Under the pieces are notes generated by a model that saw nothing but the letters and a program-made list of their open reading frames with translations, did no database searches and was not told where the DNA came from. Shown here piece by piece: positions 45,454 through 57,098 of a DNA stretch of 64,000 nucleotides. The stretch's first letter is position 1. Each line of letters opens with the position of its first letter. The stretch is from the NCBI GenBank assembly GCA_047967505.1, contig CM106540.1; one strand, written 5' to 3'. Origin of the DNA: Dipteris shenzhenensis. Its lineage: Eukaryota; Polypodiophyta; Polypodiopsida; Gleicheniales. The translations under genes were made by a program, and so were the position numbers.

Positions 45454-48108
45454 GGTGCAAGAAATGTACTAAAAAAAGTGTCATGAAGATCTCTGTATGA
45501 ATCAACTGCAAATACATTGTCTATGCCAAGTGAAATCTCTGAACCATCGGTGAAGATAGAACTGTAGTATATAAAATCTGATCTGTATTACAAGGCTTGT
45601 GGCAATGATGCCAGGAATAGCCAAGAGGCTTTACAAGGCTGAAAATGATATGCACGATGTCGTGAGATAGCCGAATAGGCTTTACAATGGTGGCATGTGT
45701 GTGTGAAATCAAATGCTATCTACCCACTGAATCAATCTGCAATGCCTCTGTACTCTTTGAAGTCTGCTCACTAAACTGATGAATGTAAGGTTTCAGGTAA
45801 TGTAATGATGTGAAACCGTATGTGAACGTATGGACTAACTCCGAGGTACTAGTCGAGAATTTTGAGCATGGCTTAGATTTGCAACTTGGGGAAATTCAAA
45901 GTGTCCCCTCTATGGTGATCTAGTCTACTCTGATCTAGATCTAAACCAACCATTGATCGATGAAAGAACAGCAAATAATTCCATTTCTTTTGTTCTTTTT
46001 AAGTGCTAGGTCAGATGCATCGATGTAGAGGCAAATGTGCATGAAGGAAGTGGTTTTGTCGGTGAGGCTCAAATGTGAGTGTAATTTGTGCCGAAATATG
46101 CATGTGATGTGACGAGCATGTAGAGCACAAAAAAATGAGCGACTTTCCTTTTTGGAGCGCCCTCAAATTCTTCCTGGATCAAGAGATATGACTTGATCTA
46201 GGTGGAGGGGCAAAAGGAGTGCAAATGGTGCTCAATGATGATGTGTCATTGTGAGTCACATGCAGTGATGATGTGGCACTGTGCCTAGCAAGAGATGTGC
46301 CATTGAAGCAATGATGAGGTGGCAGAAGTGGTCACATGCAGTGGACTGTGTGTGCTTGCAGAGGGATAACTGTGCCTGTCAAGGGATTGCCATGTGGCAG
46401 TGATGAGGTGGCAGGTGAGGTGGCACTATTGAGGTGGCATTACTGAGTTGGCAATACTGAGGTGGCACAAATGATGATGTCAGCAAGGTGATGTGGTAAT
46501 GCTGACATGGCTATGATGATGTGGCACTGATGATGTAGCTTGATGACATGGTAGAATGACGTGTCTGTTGACGTGGCATAAGTGATGTGGTTGATGATGT
46601 GGCATTGATGACGTGGCTTAGATGACATGTCACTGATGATGTGGATTACTGATGTAGCATAGGTGGCATGGCCTGTTGATATGGCTATCGATGGTGATGT
46701 GGTAGTCAGTGACGATGTGTCTAGCTAGCAGGGGTGACATGGCAGATAAGGTCTGCCACAAGCCCTGGGGTGTGGTGACCCTGAGGATAAGGTGAGTAGA
46801 TCCACCACATGTTGCATGTTGGTGTGTCAAAATCTTTAGAGATGCTCTAGAATCTTTGAAGATTTCGTCGATGGAGTCGTTGGTCCATGGGCATGCTATG
46901 CCTCAGGAGCCGCGTTTGTTGCTTATTTTGGAAGCCGAGTGTAAGGCAGGCTTTGGAGCTAGAGCTAGGCCAAAGAGCTCCTTTGCTGTGTTTCGGGTGG
47001 CTATCAATGGCCATTAGGAGGCGTCGTCAGAGCGGGCATGGAAGCTATGGGTAGAGCGGTCCCCATGGAAGCTGCAGGGCTACGGCTAACTAGTTGCTAT
47101 AGGGCTGTTGAAGAGCAAGCTACTGTTGAAGGTGGAGAAGTGCCCATACTAGATCATGGGAGTCTACTAATCGTTTGAGGGAGATGGAGCAACTATGGTC
47201 AGTGAGACTTGGAGCCCTGGAGTGATTGTGGCTGTGGAGGAGTCGTCTGTAGATGCACTGGTCAAAGAAGAAACTATGTGCTTTCTTCAAGCAATTGCTG
47301 TGAAAGCCTGATATGAATGAAGCCAAAGGATTTAAAGGATTGTGAAACTAGTTCTAGCTTTTTGATGCACTTTTGAGCTATGCGTCATGAGTCCTTTACC
47401 CTGGGCCTGGAGTCTGCACTGTTTAATGAGGATCGTCATCTGGAGTATCCTGATTCTAGCTTCTCGAGAGGGCTGGTCATTCATTGATATCCTTCAGCTA
47501 TGAAGGGGTAGATGCAACGAGCGATTTGAATTTTCTACTAATGATGGAGAGCCGACTTTGTTTATAGACAGAGGTGGGTACAGATGGCTTGCGAGGAGCT
47601 CATTGGTGCTGCGAGGGTGTTGATGGAGAGGTCTATTTGCTGGTCATCGAGGAGCCCATAGAAGGTGAGCTACTTCAAAGTGCTGGCTGTTGGAACCATC
47701 GGAAGCTGTAGCTCATAAGCGAGTCGGAGGCTGCACTTGGAGACCTTAGTTGATGGAAAGAGAAAACACTCAAAAACTCTCTTGAGATACCTCTCTATCT
47801 CTTTCTCTCAGAATGAGACTAAAACCTTTCTTTCTCACCTATCTCTTTCACACAGTAATAGCTCTTGAAGCTCTCAATGAACACTCAAAGGTCTCTCTCT
47901 CTCACAGAATAAGGAACACTCAAGAGAAGGAACTAAAATCTCTCAAGAATGAATGGAATTCCCTCAATGCAATGGAAGGAATCAATGGACGGAAATCTTC
48001 TCTCAACGGAAGTGAAGGGAAGAATCTCACAATCACTCAAGAGAAATCTCAATCTCACAATCTCTCTCACACTCTCAAGAATCACAATGCCTCATCGGAA
48101 GGTAAGGG
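45454..48108 (-). other. untranslated leader of element B
   Basis: Long region between PBS and gag, matched by the G leader (52941-54622) and, in parts, by element F. No conserved ORF was seen; the 103-residue plus frame at 47813-48124 is antisense and only Ser/Lys/Asn-rich. Confidence 0.6.
46380..46760. repeat. degenerate GATGATGTGGCA repeats in the element B leader
   Basis: 'gatgatgtggca', 'gatgacgtggct' and similar 12-15-bp phrases recur about 20 times. A shorter version is in the G leader at 53990-54130. They lie in the untranslated leader. Confidence 0.8.
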
Positions 48109-48377
48109 AGCTCTCATACCATGACAAAATATGAAGAGGGGAGAGGAGAAGAGTGGAGATGAGGAGAGAGGGCACAGCTAGAGAGCACACCACAAATGAC
48201 TAACTGTACACTAGATTTAGTTGAAAAAATAGAATATATACAAACCCTTTAGGGTTAGGGTTAGGGGATCTAGCCCTTTCCTTTATAGCACTCTATAAGG
48301 TTAGTGCTATTCACATATGATCATGTGATGGTGCTATGCACAAATGATCACATGATGTTGAGCGTGAACTCTCAACA
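48109..48377 (-). repeat. 5' LTR of element B with PBS
   Basis: LTR 48122-48377 (256 bp) starts TGACAAAATATG and ends CTCAACA. The PBS complement at 48109-48121 has one change from the consensus. It contains TTTAGGGTTAGGGTTAGGGG at about 48249-48268. Confidence 0.88.
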
Positions 48378-50305
48378 CAACAACAACACAATCAAGAGCC
48401 AACTGTACCTACCAATCAAGTAGCAGTAGGAAGGCCAACCCAACAAAGATATCTAAATGCAACCCCTAGAAGGCAATTTCAGCAACAATGGGAAAATCAA
48501 TAACAACAACAGGAAGGACAAACCTAGGCATGCACTTATTGTGGCATGGATGGCCATAGGCAAGGCCCACAATGTGAACTTTGGTGTAAACACCGTGGGG
48601 AAAGAGGTATGCAAATCATCCATTATGATGGAAGAAACAATCAAAATGGTGAAGAACAACCACCTCCAGGAGTGAATATGGTATATATCGCTCCTCATAA
48701 TCTGGATAACAGTTACCACAATCAGCAAAGTCCAAATACTACGCATGCATTAGCAATTACAAGGTCACAAAATACAAAGCCTCTATGAGGATTGGGAGAA
48801 ACACAAAGAGACAATGCCAAGGCAATGAATTGGCCTAATCAAAATGAGACAAGAAACAAAGCATTGCAACAAGTTTTGCCAACAATGCTTCCCAGGATGT
48901 CAGGAAAGAGCATCACATTAACAAAGGCAAGGGGATCAGTCAATATAAACAAATCCAATAGCAGTACATCTGCACAACAAACCAAAGATGGCAACCAATC
49001 TAAATCTCCTCAAAGCAATCAAAAGACATTAGAACAGATTGCAATAGATAGAAACTACATAGAGAAAGCTTCCTTAGAACAAGACACATCTGCAAAACAG
49101 CATATGCATTATGTGGACTGAACAAAGTTAGAAACACCAAAAAGGGAAAACAAAGATATAACAGCAGAACCGTGAGATGTGCTACATTCCATCACAACAG
49201 AAAAAAGTCAGATGCCTGTGATAACTGACAATGAGTAGAAAGAAGGCATTAATACAAAATAAGAAGACCATACACTCTTTTACCAAAAGCTTATGGAGTC
49301 ACAAGTTCAAATCACTCTTGACCAATTATTGAACTTGGTTCCAGCCTATGAACATCAGATTTGCAAGGGATTGCTAATGCAAAAGTTAGATACATGCAAA
49401 GACTATAAAGCAAGTGATGATGAAGAAGAGACTCTAGACATTTATACATCTACAATTGAAGATGTGGACTATCAAGAGCCACTCGTTGATGTCATATACA
49501 AAAGGCAAAAAATTCTAGAAGTTTTAGTTGATGGAGGTTCACGTGTAAATATCCTATCAGAGGATATATTAAAAAAATTTTGTTGTAATGAGCTCATTCC
49601 AACACCATTCCAAGTGAGGATGGCTGACCAAAGAAGAATCCAACCTCTTGGAATCAAAAATTACAATCATGGTTATGACCTTCAAAGTTACATTTGTGGT
49701 ACTCAGAATGGAGGAAAAGATTCTACTTACAACATGCTCTTGAGTAGGCCATGGTTGAGAACTACCAAAGTCAATCAAGATTGGGGCTTAGAGAAAATCA
49801 CTATCAGGAAGGGAAAAAAGAAAATCAAAGCTAACTTATCTTCTACAAAAAGTTTTCCCAGAACAACATAGGCACTAGAAGCAGAGGGCATCAATATGAT
49901 TTCCGATATTGATGAAGATGAGGAATAAATTTTTCTCAAAATATATTTTTGAAATTGATGTTGTGAAGATTATTGATCAATATGTTGACCCAGATGAACA
50001 AAAACAGCAGTCTAACACACTTCTAGCTATAGCAGGACAGAACAAAATCGAAACATAGTCAGAAAAGCTTCTGATAGGAGAATCTACAAAAAAGGATATA
50101 AGTGTGGACAACAGCGATGCAGAAAGATCTCTTGCTTCTACATCACTAGAACAAGCAATTCAAGAGGTAGAAATTCAGTTTGAAGAGCAAATGCAAAGGA
50201 GTTCCCTAGTAAGACAAGATGACTTGGAAGAAATGAATTTGGGAGACGATGATAACCCATAAATAGCCATGGTAAGTACAAATCTTCCCCCACCATTCAA
50301 AGTGG
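48378..50305 (+). pseudogene. Ty3/Gypsy gag-protease fragment
   Basis: A zinc-knuckle-like CTYCGMDGHRQGPQCELWC is encoded near 48531-48590, followed by Gln/Asn-rich sequence. At 49293-49871 an open frame of 192 residues carries a retropepsin: EVLVDGGSRVNILSEDILKKF (Asp-Gly-Gly active site) and NMLLSRPWLRTTKV, the usual 'LLGRPWL' block. An acidic linker continues to about 50262 with a few stops. No RT follows; sequence switches to copy G at about 50306. The left end abuts the LTR of element B, so B probably inserted into this element. Confidence 0.8.
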
Positions 50306-52940
50306 CTCTCAAATTTGCTTTCTTCACTGTAGCCAACTATGATGCATTTGCATGACTTCACATCCAATTTCCTATGATGATCGTCATGTATGTGGACATG
50401 TGCTATGCAACCAAATATGCGGAGATTCCCAATATGTGGCTTATGTCAAGTGAATGCTTCATAAGGTTTCATACCTTGAATCGGTTTGGTAGGAAGCCGA
50501 TTAAGCAAGTAGTTTGCAGTGGCTATTGCATATGCCCAATACTGATTCGGAAGATGCTTCTCACTAAGCATTGCTCTAGCACTATCTGCTAAGGTCCCAT
50601 TCTTCCTTTTAGCTCTTGCATTCTACTAAAGAGTATCTACACATGTGAATTGTCTTCGTATGCTATGACTTCTACAAAAGTTCATGAATGTTGAAGACAT
50701 GTATTCACCTCCTCTACCTGATCTCATGAATTTGATCTTTCTACCTATGTGGTTTTCTACCATGGCTTTGAATTCTTGAAATCTGGAAAACACTTCAAAT
50801 TTCTCTTTCAAAAAGTAGACCCAACAATATATGTTGTAGTTGTAAATGAAAGTCATGTAGTAAAGTGAACCATTGATACTATGGCTTTGGGCATAACCCC
50901 ATATATCAGTATGTATCAAATCAAGAATACCTCATGCTCGAGAGGTGCCTCTACCAAATTTGGTTCACTTGTTTGCCAAAGCAACATGCTTCACAAACTT
51001 TTCCAAGAAATTGTAGCTTTGGAAACCCTAGTGCCATATTCTGATTCCTGAAATGTAACAAGTACTTGAAATTGACATGACCATATCTCTTGAGCCATTT
51101 TGCATATAGTGACATCTGTTGCAATTGAGCTAACATGGCATTCGTATCTAGTATGTAGCTAGCATTCTATACAAGCATCCTTCCTTGACACCTTTTCCTA
51201 CTAGTAGCTGAAATCTTTTGGATTTGTCTCTGATAGTGCATTCATCTCCATCAAAGATGACTTGGTAGTGTTGTTCCGTGATTTGACCTACTGACAAGAG
51301 GTTCTTGCTAAGCTTCAAAATGTAGAATACATCTTTCACCAATCGTTTCATACCAGTGAAATTGTTCATAGGGATAATGCATGTCCCTTGATTTGGATTC
51401 GGTGTATTTTCTGCTGTGTAGATGACATTCTTTTGTCCTTCTAATGGTTTCATCTCTATGAATTATTCCCGATGATTTTTCATGTGAGATGATGCACCGC
51501 TGTCGATATACCAAGGATCTTGTTCTGCTTGGTCAACTTGATAGCTGAAATCCTCTTTTGGATTGCAATCCATGTCTAGGTACATTGTATCAATTTATTG
51601 CATTTCCTTGTTTGCAAGAAACATATTCCCATGTTCATTTGCAAAATGACTTTGACTAGAATGTCCACCACGCTGATTTCCTCTATCGCAGAAATTCCCT
51701 CGATTGCTACTGGATTGACCGCCTTGGTCATACTGCTTCTTGCAGCAATCTCTTTCATAGCATCCAAACTTATGACAGTAGTTGCACTAGATTTTTTACA
51801 CGTTGGTGGATTCATTCCCTCGTCCTTGGAATCTTTCTCGATTGGAATGATTTCCTCTTTGCTGATGCTGATGTTGCTGAGGATGATGCTAGTCCTGATT
51901 CTAACTTTGCTGATGATGATGACCACTTCTCTAGAATGATCTACCCATGCCTCTACTTCTGTTTGAAGCTGTGAATGCCTAATCATTAGAATGACCTTTG
52001 GGTGCATGAATGGCTTGAGTCCTGAGTTCTTCACCAAGTAGGACTGGAGTTCTTCTTCAGGGCAGTCACTCATCTTATGTAACCCTATCACGTGAGTTCA
52101 ATAGAAGGATATTTTTAATTTCCAAAATTTATAGAATTTAACTTACATAAGGGAGTATTTAAAATGTTTTTAGAAAAAAATTACAGATTTGTATAGAAAA
52201 AGGGTACATTATATTAATGAAAAATCTACGGATAAGGGATTTTACAAATAAGCCTTGAACGCACGTGATATAGAGTGTTTATACATAGTGACCCCCCCCA
52301 AGAGTTCTTCCAGTGTCAAAATTTGTTGTTGAATGACAATACTCTAGACCAGATTCTCATATCCCTCTCCTAGTCTATTCAAGATGGCTTGAACCCTTTC
52401 TCCTGGATTCATAGTCTCTCTCGTTGCTTGAGTTGATTGTTGTAGTCTTTAATTCGAAGTACATAAGCATGACTGGTTTTGCTGCTATTGCGAAAACTCT
52501 GGTTGATTTGGTTTCTCAGTGTGAGAATCCTAGAAGTGTTCTTGGACTTGTAAAGAGCTACAAGCATATCCCATGCTTCTTTCGATGCCTTGACGGTGTT
52601 GACTTGTCCTAGCATGACATCTTACACATTCTACTTGATCAAATGATATGCATACTTATCTTTCTTATCCCATTATGCCTGAGCTCAGAGCAATGGCAGG
52701 ATCTACTACAGGTGCAAAAACTATTTGTGTAGCTATAGATCCCACTACTGGTGCTGTGACAATAGGTGGAGTAGAGCTACTGCTGGCTGGATCGTCCAAT
52801 GGTCTAGGTGTAGATCCATCCACATACTCCCATTTGTCCTAAAGTACAAGAATGGTCTCCATTCTGTATTTCCATGTGCCATAATTGGAGTTGTCTAGCT
52901 TAGTAGATGTGTCCAGATTCAGGTTTCTAGTGGTAGACAT
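50306..52940 (-). pseudogene. gag-protease-integrase remnant of element G
   Basis: Frames at 52409-52615 (gag, SKEAWDMLVALYKSKNTSRI), 51576-52091, 51148-51453 (DVFYILKLSKNLLSVGQ), 50951-51136 (KWLKRYGHVNFKYL) and 50626-50919 (IDNYN-like core and MRSGRGGEYMSS, in which the catalytic Asp is replaced by Gly). Many stops and frame changes, more decayed than element B. Confidence 0.85.
52056..52302. mobile_element. MITE, hAT-like, copy 2
   Basis: 247 bp, inverted relative to copy 1 at 1518-1765. Ends read TTCAGGGCAGTCACT and the complement of CTTGGGGGGGGTCACT. Flanked by a perfect 8-bp duplication AGTTCTTC (52048-52055 and 52303-52310). The empty site (a single 'gaagttcttccag') is visible in element B near 44806, confirming insertion into gag of element G. 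Confidence 0.88.
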
Positions 52941-54622
52941 GGAAATGTACTCAAAGTGTCATGAAAATCATTGTCTGAATCAACTGCAAAACATTGACTG
53001 TGGCAAGTGAAATTTGAACTGTCAGCTAGTGAAGATAGAATTGCAATAAATATAATCTGATCTGTATTACAAGGCTTGTGGCAAATGATGTTAGGAATAG
53101 CCAAGAGGCTTTACAAGGCTGAAATGATGTGCACAATGCCATAAAATAGCTGAATAGGCTTTAGAATGATGGCATGTGTGTGTGAAATCAAATCATGTGC
53201 TATCTAGATAGCCCACTGATCAATCAGCAATGCCTTTGAACACTCTAAAGGCTACTCATTGAACTGATGAACATCAGGTTTCAGGTAATGTGATGATGTG
53301 AAACCATATATGAGCATAGGGACTCACTCCGAGTAGGTACTAGTCGAGAATTTTGGGCATGGCTTAGATTGGCAACTTGGGGAGATTCAAAGTGTCCTCT
53401 CTATGGTGATGTAGTCTACTCTGATCTAGATCTATACCAACTATCGATCGATAAAAGAACAACATATAATTTCTTTTCTCTGGTTCTTTTTATGTGCTAG
53501 GTCAGATGCATCGATGTAGAGGCACATCATGTGCATGTAGAAAGAGGATTTGTCACGCGATGAGGCTCAAAAGTGAGTGATACTTCTGCCGAAATGTTCG
53601 CATGATATGACGAGCATGTAGAGCACAAAAATTTGATCGATTTTCCTTTTTGGAGGACCCTTAAATTCTTCCTGGATCAAGAGATACAACTTGATCTAAG
53701 TGGAGGGGCAAAAGGAGTGCAAATGTGCTCAATGATGCTATGGTAGTCAAGAGGTCACATGCAATGACTATGCCTAGCAGGAACTATGCTTGTGCATCCC
53801 TGTGCTGAGGTGGCAGGAGTGGTCACATGTAGTGACTGTGTGTGCCTGCAAAGGGTCAGAGTGCCACGTGGCACTAATGAGGTGGTATAGGCTGACCTAA
53901 CCCAAGGTTAGATTGACTTAACTATGGCCAAGTTGACTAATCGAGGCCTATTTGACTAACCTAGGGTCAGTTTAATGATGTGGAAAATGATGATGTTAGC
54001 AATGATGACATGGTAGAACTGATCTGGCTGATGATGTGTTAGTGATGACATGGCTACCACCGTGGCAGATGATGTGGCATGTGCTGAGCGGGGGCAAGGA
54101 TGACCTGGCAGAGAGCTGATGTGGCAGATAAGGTTGTACGCATGGCAAAGGATAAGGTGCCACCTAGGCAGTAATTGGCTGAGCCGATTGGAACAGACAT
54201 TTGATGGGTGCTCTTATTAGAGCTTGGTTGACCCGATTGGAGCTGAAGGCACTACTCGAGGTCGTTAATGTTGGTATCAAATGACGGAAATCTATGACAA
54301 AAATCTCTCTCTCTCTCTCTCATTGAATCTCCCAAGAAGCACTCAAAGAACTTTCTCTTTTTTGAAATTCTCTCAAAGAGATCTCTTTCTCTCAACCGAA
54401 CTTGAAAAACAATACAAGGAATCATTCAATCTCACATAGAAGAAAATATCTCTCAATGAACGGAAATTTCTTAACGAAAATGGACAGATATTTTTCTCAA
54501 ATGGACGAATGAAGATCTCTCACCGGAAGTGGACTCTCACTGAGAACACTCAAGAGAACTCTCAATCTCACAATCTCTCTCACACTCTCAAGGATCGCAA
54601 TGCCTTAGTGGAAGGCAAGGGA

Positions 54623-54870
54623 GTTCTGATACCATGACAAAATATGAAGAGGGGAGAGGAGAAGAGTGGAGATGAGGAGAGAGGACACACCTAGAGAGCA
54701 CACCACAAATGACCAACTGTACACTAGATTTAGTTGAAAATGTAGAATATATACAAACCCATTTAGGGTTAGGGTTAGGGTTAGGGCATCTAACCCTTTC
54801 CTTTATAGCACTCTATTGGCTTAGTGCTATGCACATATGATCACATGATGTTTAGCGTGATCTCTCAACA
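54623..54870 (-). repeat. 5' LTR of element G with PBS
   Basis: LTR 54635-54870 (236 bp) starts TGACAAAATATG and ends CTCAACA. PBS complement GTTCTGATACCA at 54623-54634. It contains TTTAGGG followed by three TTAGGG units at about 54762-54788. Confidence 0.88.
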
Positions 54871-56602
54871 AACCCCCCCCCGCCCCTCCCCTTATCCAAG
54901 CTCACTTTATTTCTTGAAAAAAAAAAAGATACAAGACCAAGGTGCAATGCACCTTCCAAACTTTGAACTCAGTTGATGACTATGACCTAGACGAAGGACC
55001 TAGGAACAACTGTCAAAAGAGATAAATAGTAGAGAAAATGACTCCATGGCTGAGACTAGAATGGATTCATCTCCTGGACAATCCAATCCTCACGGAAGAA
55101 ACCTGCAACAATCACCACTTCCATCCAACATTAGTTGCAAGCACTAGTTATCTAGGAAGAGGCGAATATTAGCATAGAACTATGCTGCAAATGAGATAAA
55201 CTTAAAATTACAGACTACCCCCATGACTTGACTCCTTTGGATATGGATTCCTTGATGCATCCGTAGGCCCCTTGGGTGGGAAGAGTGAGATCATGGGGCT
55301 GGAGTAAGAAAAACTCAGAAAACTATACTCTTAGAGAGAGTCTGTTATGGATGCCTCCAAGTTGAGAGATGAAAAGGGGATGCTACTGCAAATCCAGAGG
55401 TGTAGAGAGAGGATGTTTTCTACATTGGATAGGGCTGAAACTATAGAGAGAGAGGAAATTACTATAGAAGAGAGAGAAAGCCTACAGTAAGAGAGAGAAG
55501 GGTGTTGTTGCTACTCATAGGCAGCTAGAAAAAGGAAAGGGGAAGATGTTGATTCTCCATAAATGCTGAGAAGGGGCACATACTTGAAGAAGAGGAGCTG
55601 AAACTATAGAGAGAGTGTGTGTTGCAATAGAGAGAGAAAGTGTTGTAGTAGACAGAGAAGATGCTGGAGAGGAGCAGGCTGAACCCTAAAGGGTGGAGGA
55701 GCACTATTGCATCAAGGGAGAGGAGGAGGGACTTAATGGACGTTGGTTTTTGTGTGAGAATGAGGGGGGGGAGGACTTCTTTTAAAGCCTCAGCCCACCT
55801 TCTGCCCAATTAAGAAAGGGGGCTAGCCCCCCTTGGATTTTGTTGGGCTGCATGAGGGCTATAGTTCCTGCAGTGACAAGTGGTGCCGTGGTGGCCCTCC
55901 ACATGTTCGCATAGGCTACCATGTGTCTCATGCAATGCCATGTGGCTATGCCACCTGTTACGCTACCATGTTAGCATGCCACGTCACCCAAAAACCCTAA
56001 AAATACAAAGTGGTCAAAATTCAATTATGATTTCACTATCGAGTATCTAAAAGTTTGTACTATCCAATGACATACTCTAAAGTCACAATTGAGCAATAAC
56101 TAAGCTCACTAGTTTGTTGTCTTATCTTAAATCTCCATATCTCTTGGCATGCTTTTAGGCCCACACCCAAAGCTTAGGGAACATTCTCTTGAATGAGTCC
56201 TAGGTTAGTATGCAGTCCGTGCATTTGATTGGTCCTATAATTGGGTACTCAGGTGGGGTGTGGTTTCCTTATGTCCCTCTAAAAGAGATTTCATCATCAT
56301 GGATGTTTTTATTAAAGCTATTCTTATATATTAATATAAAATCTTGGGGAAAGTTTATCAAGCCCATTTTTTTAGTTTCACAATAATTATAGGACGCAGT
56401 ACACTTTTATATATTTTCTTTTGAATTTTGAAGTAAAAAATGTAAATCCTTGAAACTTTAAATTTTTTGGCATAAAAGTTTTAAATCCTGGAGAATCTTT
56501 CAAATATTTATTTTTATTAGGGCATACAAACATTCAACACCAATATAAAAGTTTAGCTTCTTAACAAAACTAAGTTGAAAAAATCATCCATGGTCATTAC
56601 TC
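54871..56602. other. unrecognised; GA-rich stretches
   Basis: Starts with a C-run and an A-run, then GA-rich phrases ('agagagagaaag') over 55310-55650. The minus frame of 94 residues at 55525-55809 covers these and is Ser/Leu-rich from composition. No gene is supported. Confidence 0.45.
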
Positions 56603-57098
56603 TTGCAGGTCACTAATGCCCATAACCCTAAGCAGGGCGTCCATCCTCAAATGCTAAACCTAGTTTTCATTAACCTAACTGACACAATAGGAAAAACGTT
56701 TCTTTTCATTATTTTACAAGCATGCTTATTAAAATACAAAAAGAAGAATTACCAAGCAAGTGGATACATGTTGTTGAAGCAAAGTGACAAAGGGCTTAGT
56801 CAAGGAAATCGGGAAGAAGAGACTTTATCTATCCAAGGCAATACTGAGTATCTCTAGCAAACCTGAAGCCCAAACACAAGTGGTGTTAGTGTTGAAGATG
56901 TTGAATGATCTAGATATTTTAGAGGAGGAGTATATTTTTCTGAACTGGCTTGCAAATATCATTTCAACTAGAAATTTGTCATCGATTATCCCTACAGATT
57001 GTTGTGCTGAAAATTACTTGTTTGTGCCAAAGTATACACTGCGTTCAGGGTGGATTATGAAAGTTTATACTATGTTCAGCATGGATTATGAAACTTAA
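56603..57098 (+). other. two overlapping small frames, unrecognised
   Basis: Frames at 56603-56857 (84 residues) and 56784-57098 (104 residues). The second includes VVLVLKMLNDLDILEEEYIF and NWLANIISTRN and looks protein-like, but I cannot name a family. It could be a decayed exon of a host gene, or chance. Confidence 0.25.

Larger units (their letters stand above)
35369..48377 (-). mobile_element. Ty1/Copia element B (family 2), split by element C
   Basis: The 5' LTR is at 48122-48377, its PBS complement at 48109-48121, a 2.65-kb leader follows, gag starts at 45453, and protease and integrase run to 43372. The element resumes at 37485 with the rest of integrase, then RT and RNase H to 35369. 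Element C occupies 37486-43366. The 3' LTR is not seen; element D's LTR side lies there instead. Family membership is shown by copy G, which shares LTR, leader, gag and integrase. Confidence 0.85.
50306..54870 (-). mobile_element. 3'-truncated Ty1/Copia element G (family 2)
   Basis: 5' LTR 54635-54870, PBS complement 54623-54634, leader 52941-54622, gag start near 52940, then gag, protease and integrase running left to about 50306. RT, RNase H and the 3' LTR are missing. It parallels element B closely and preserves the sequence into which C inserted in B. A MITE interrupts gag at 52056-52302. Confidence 0.87.
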
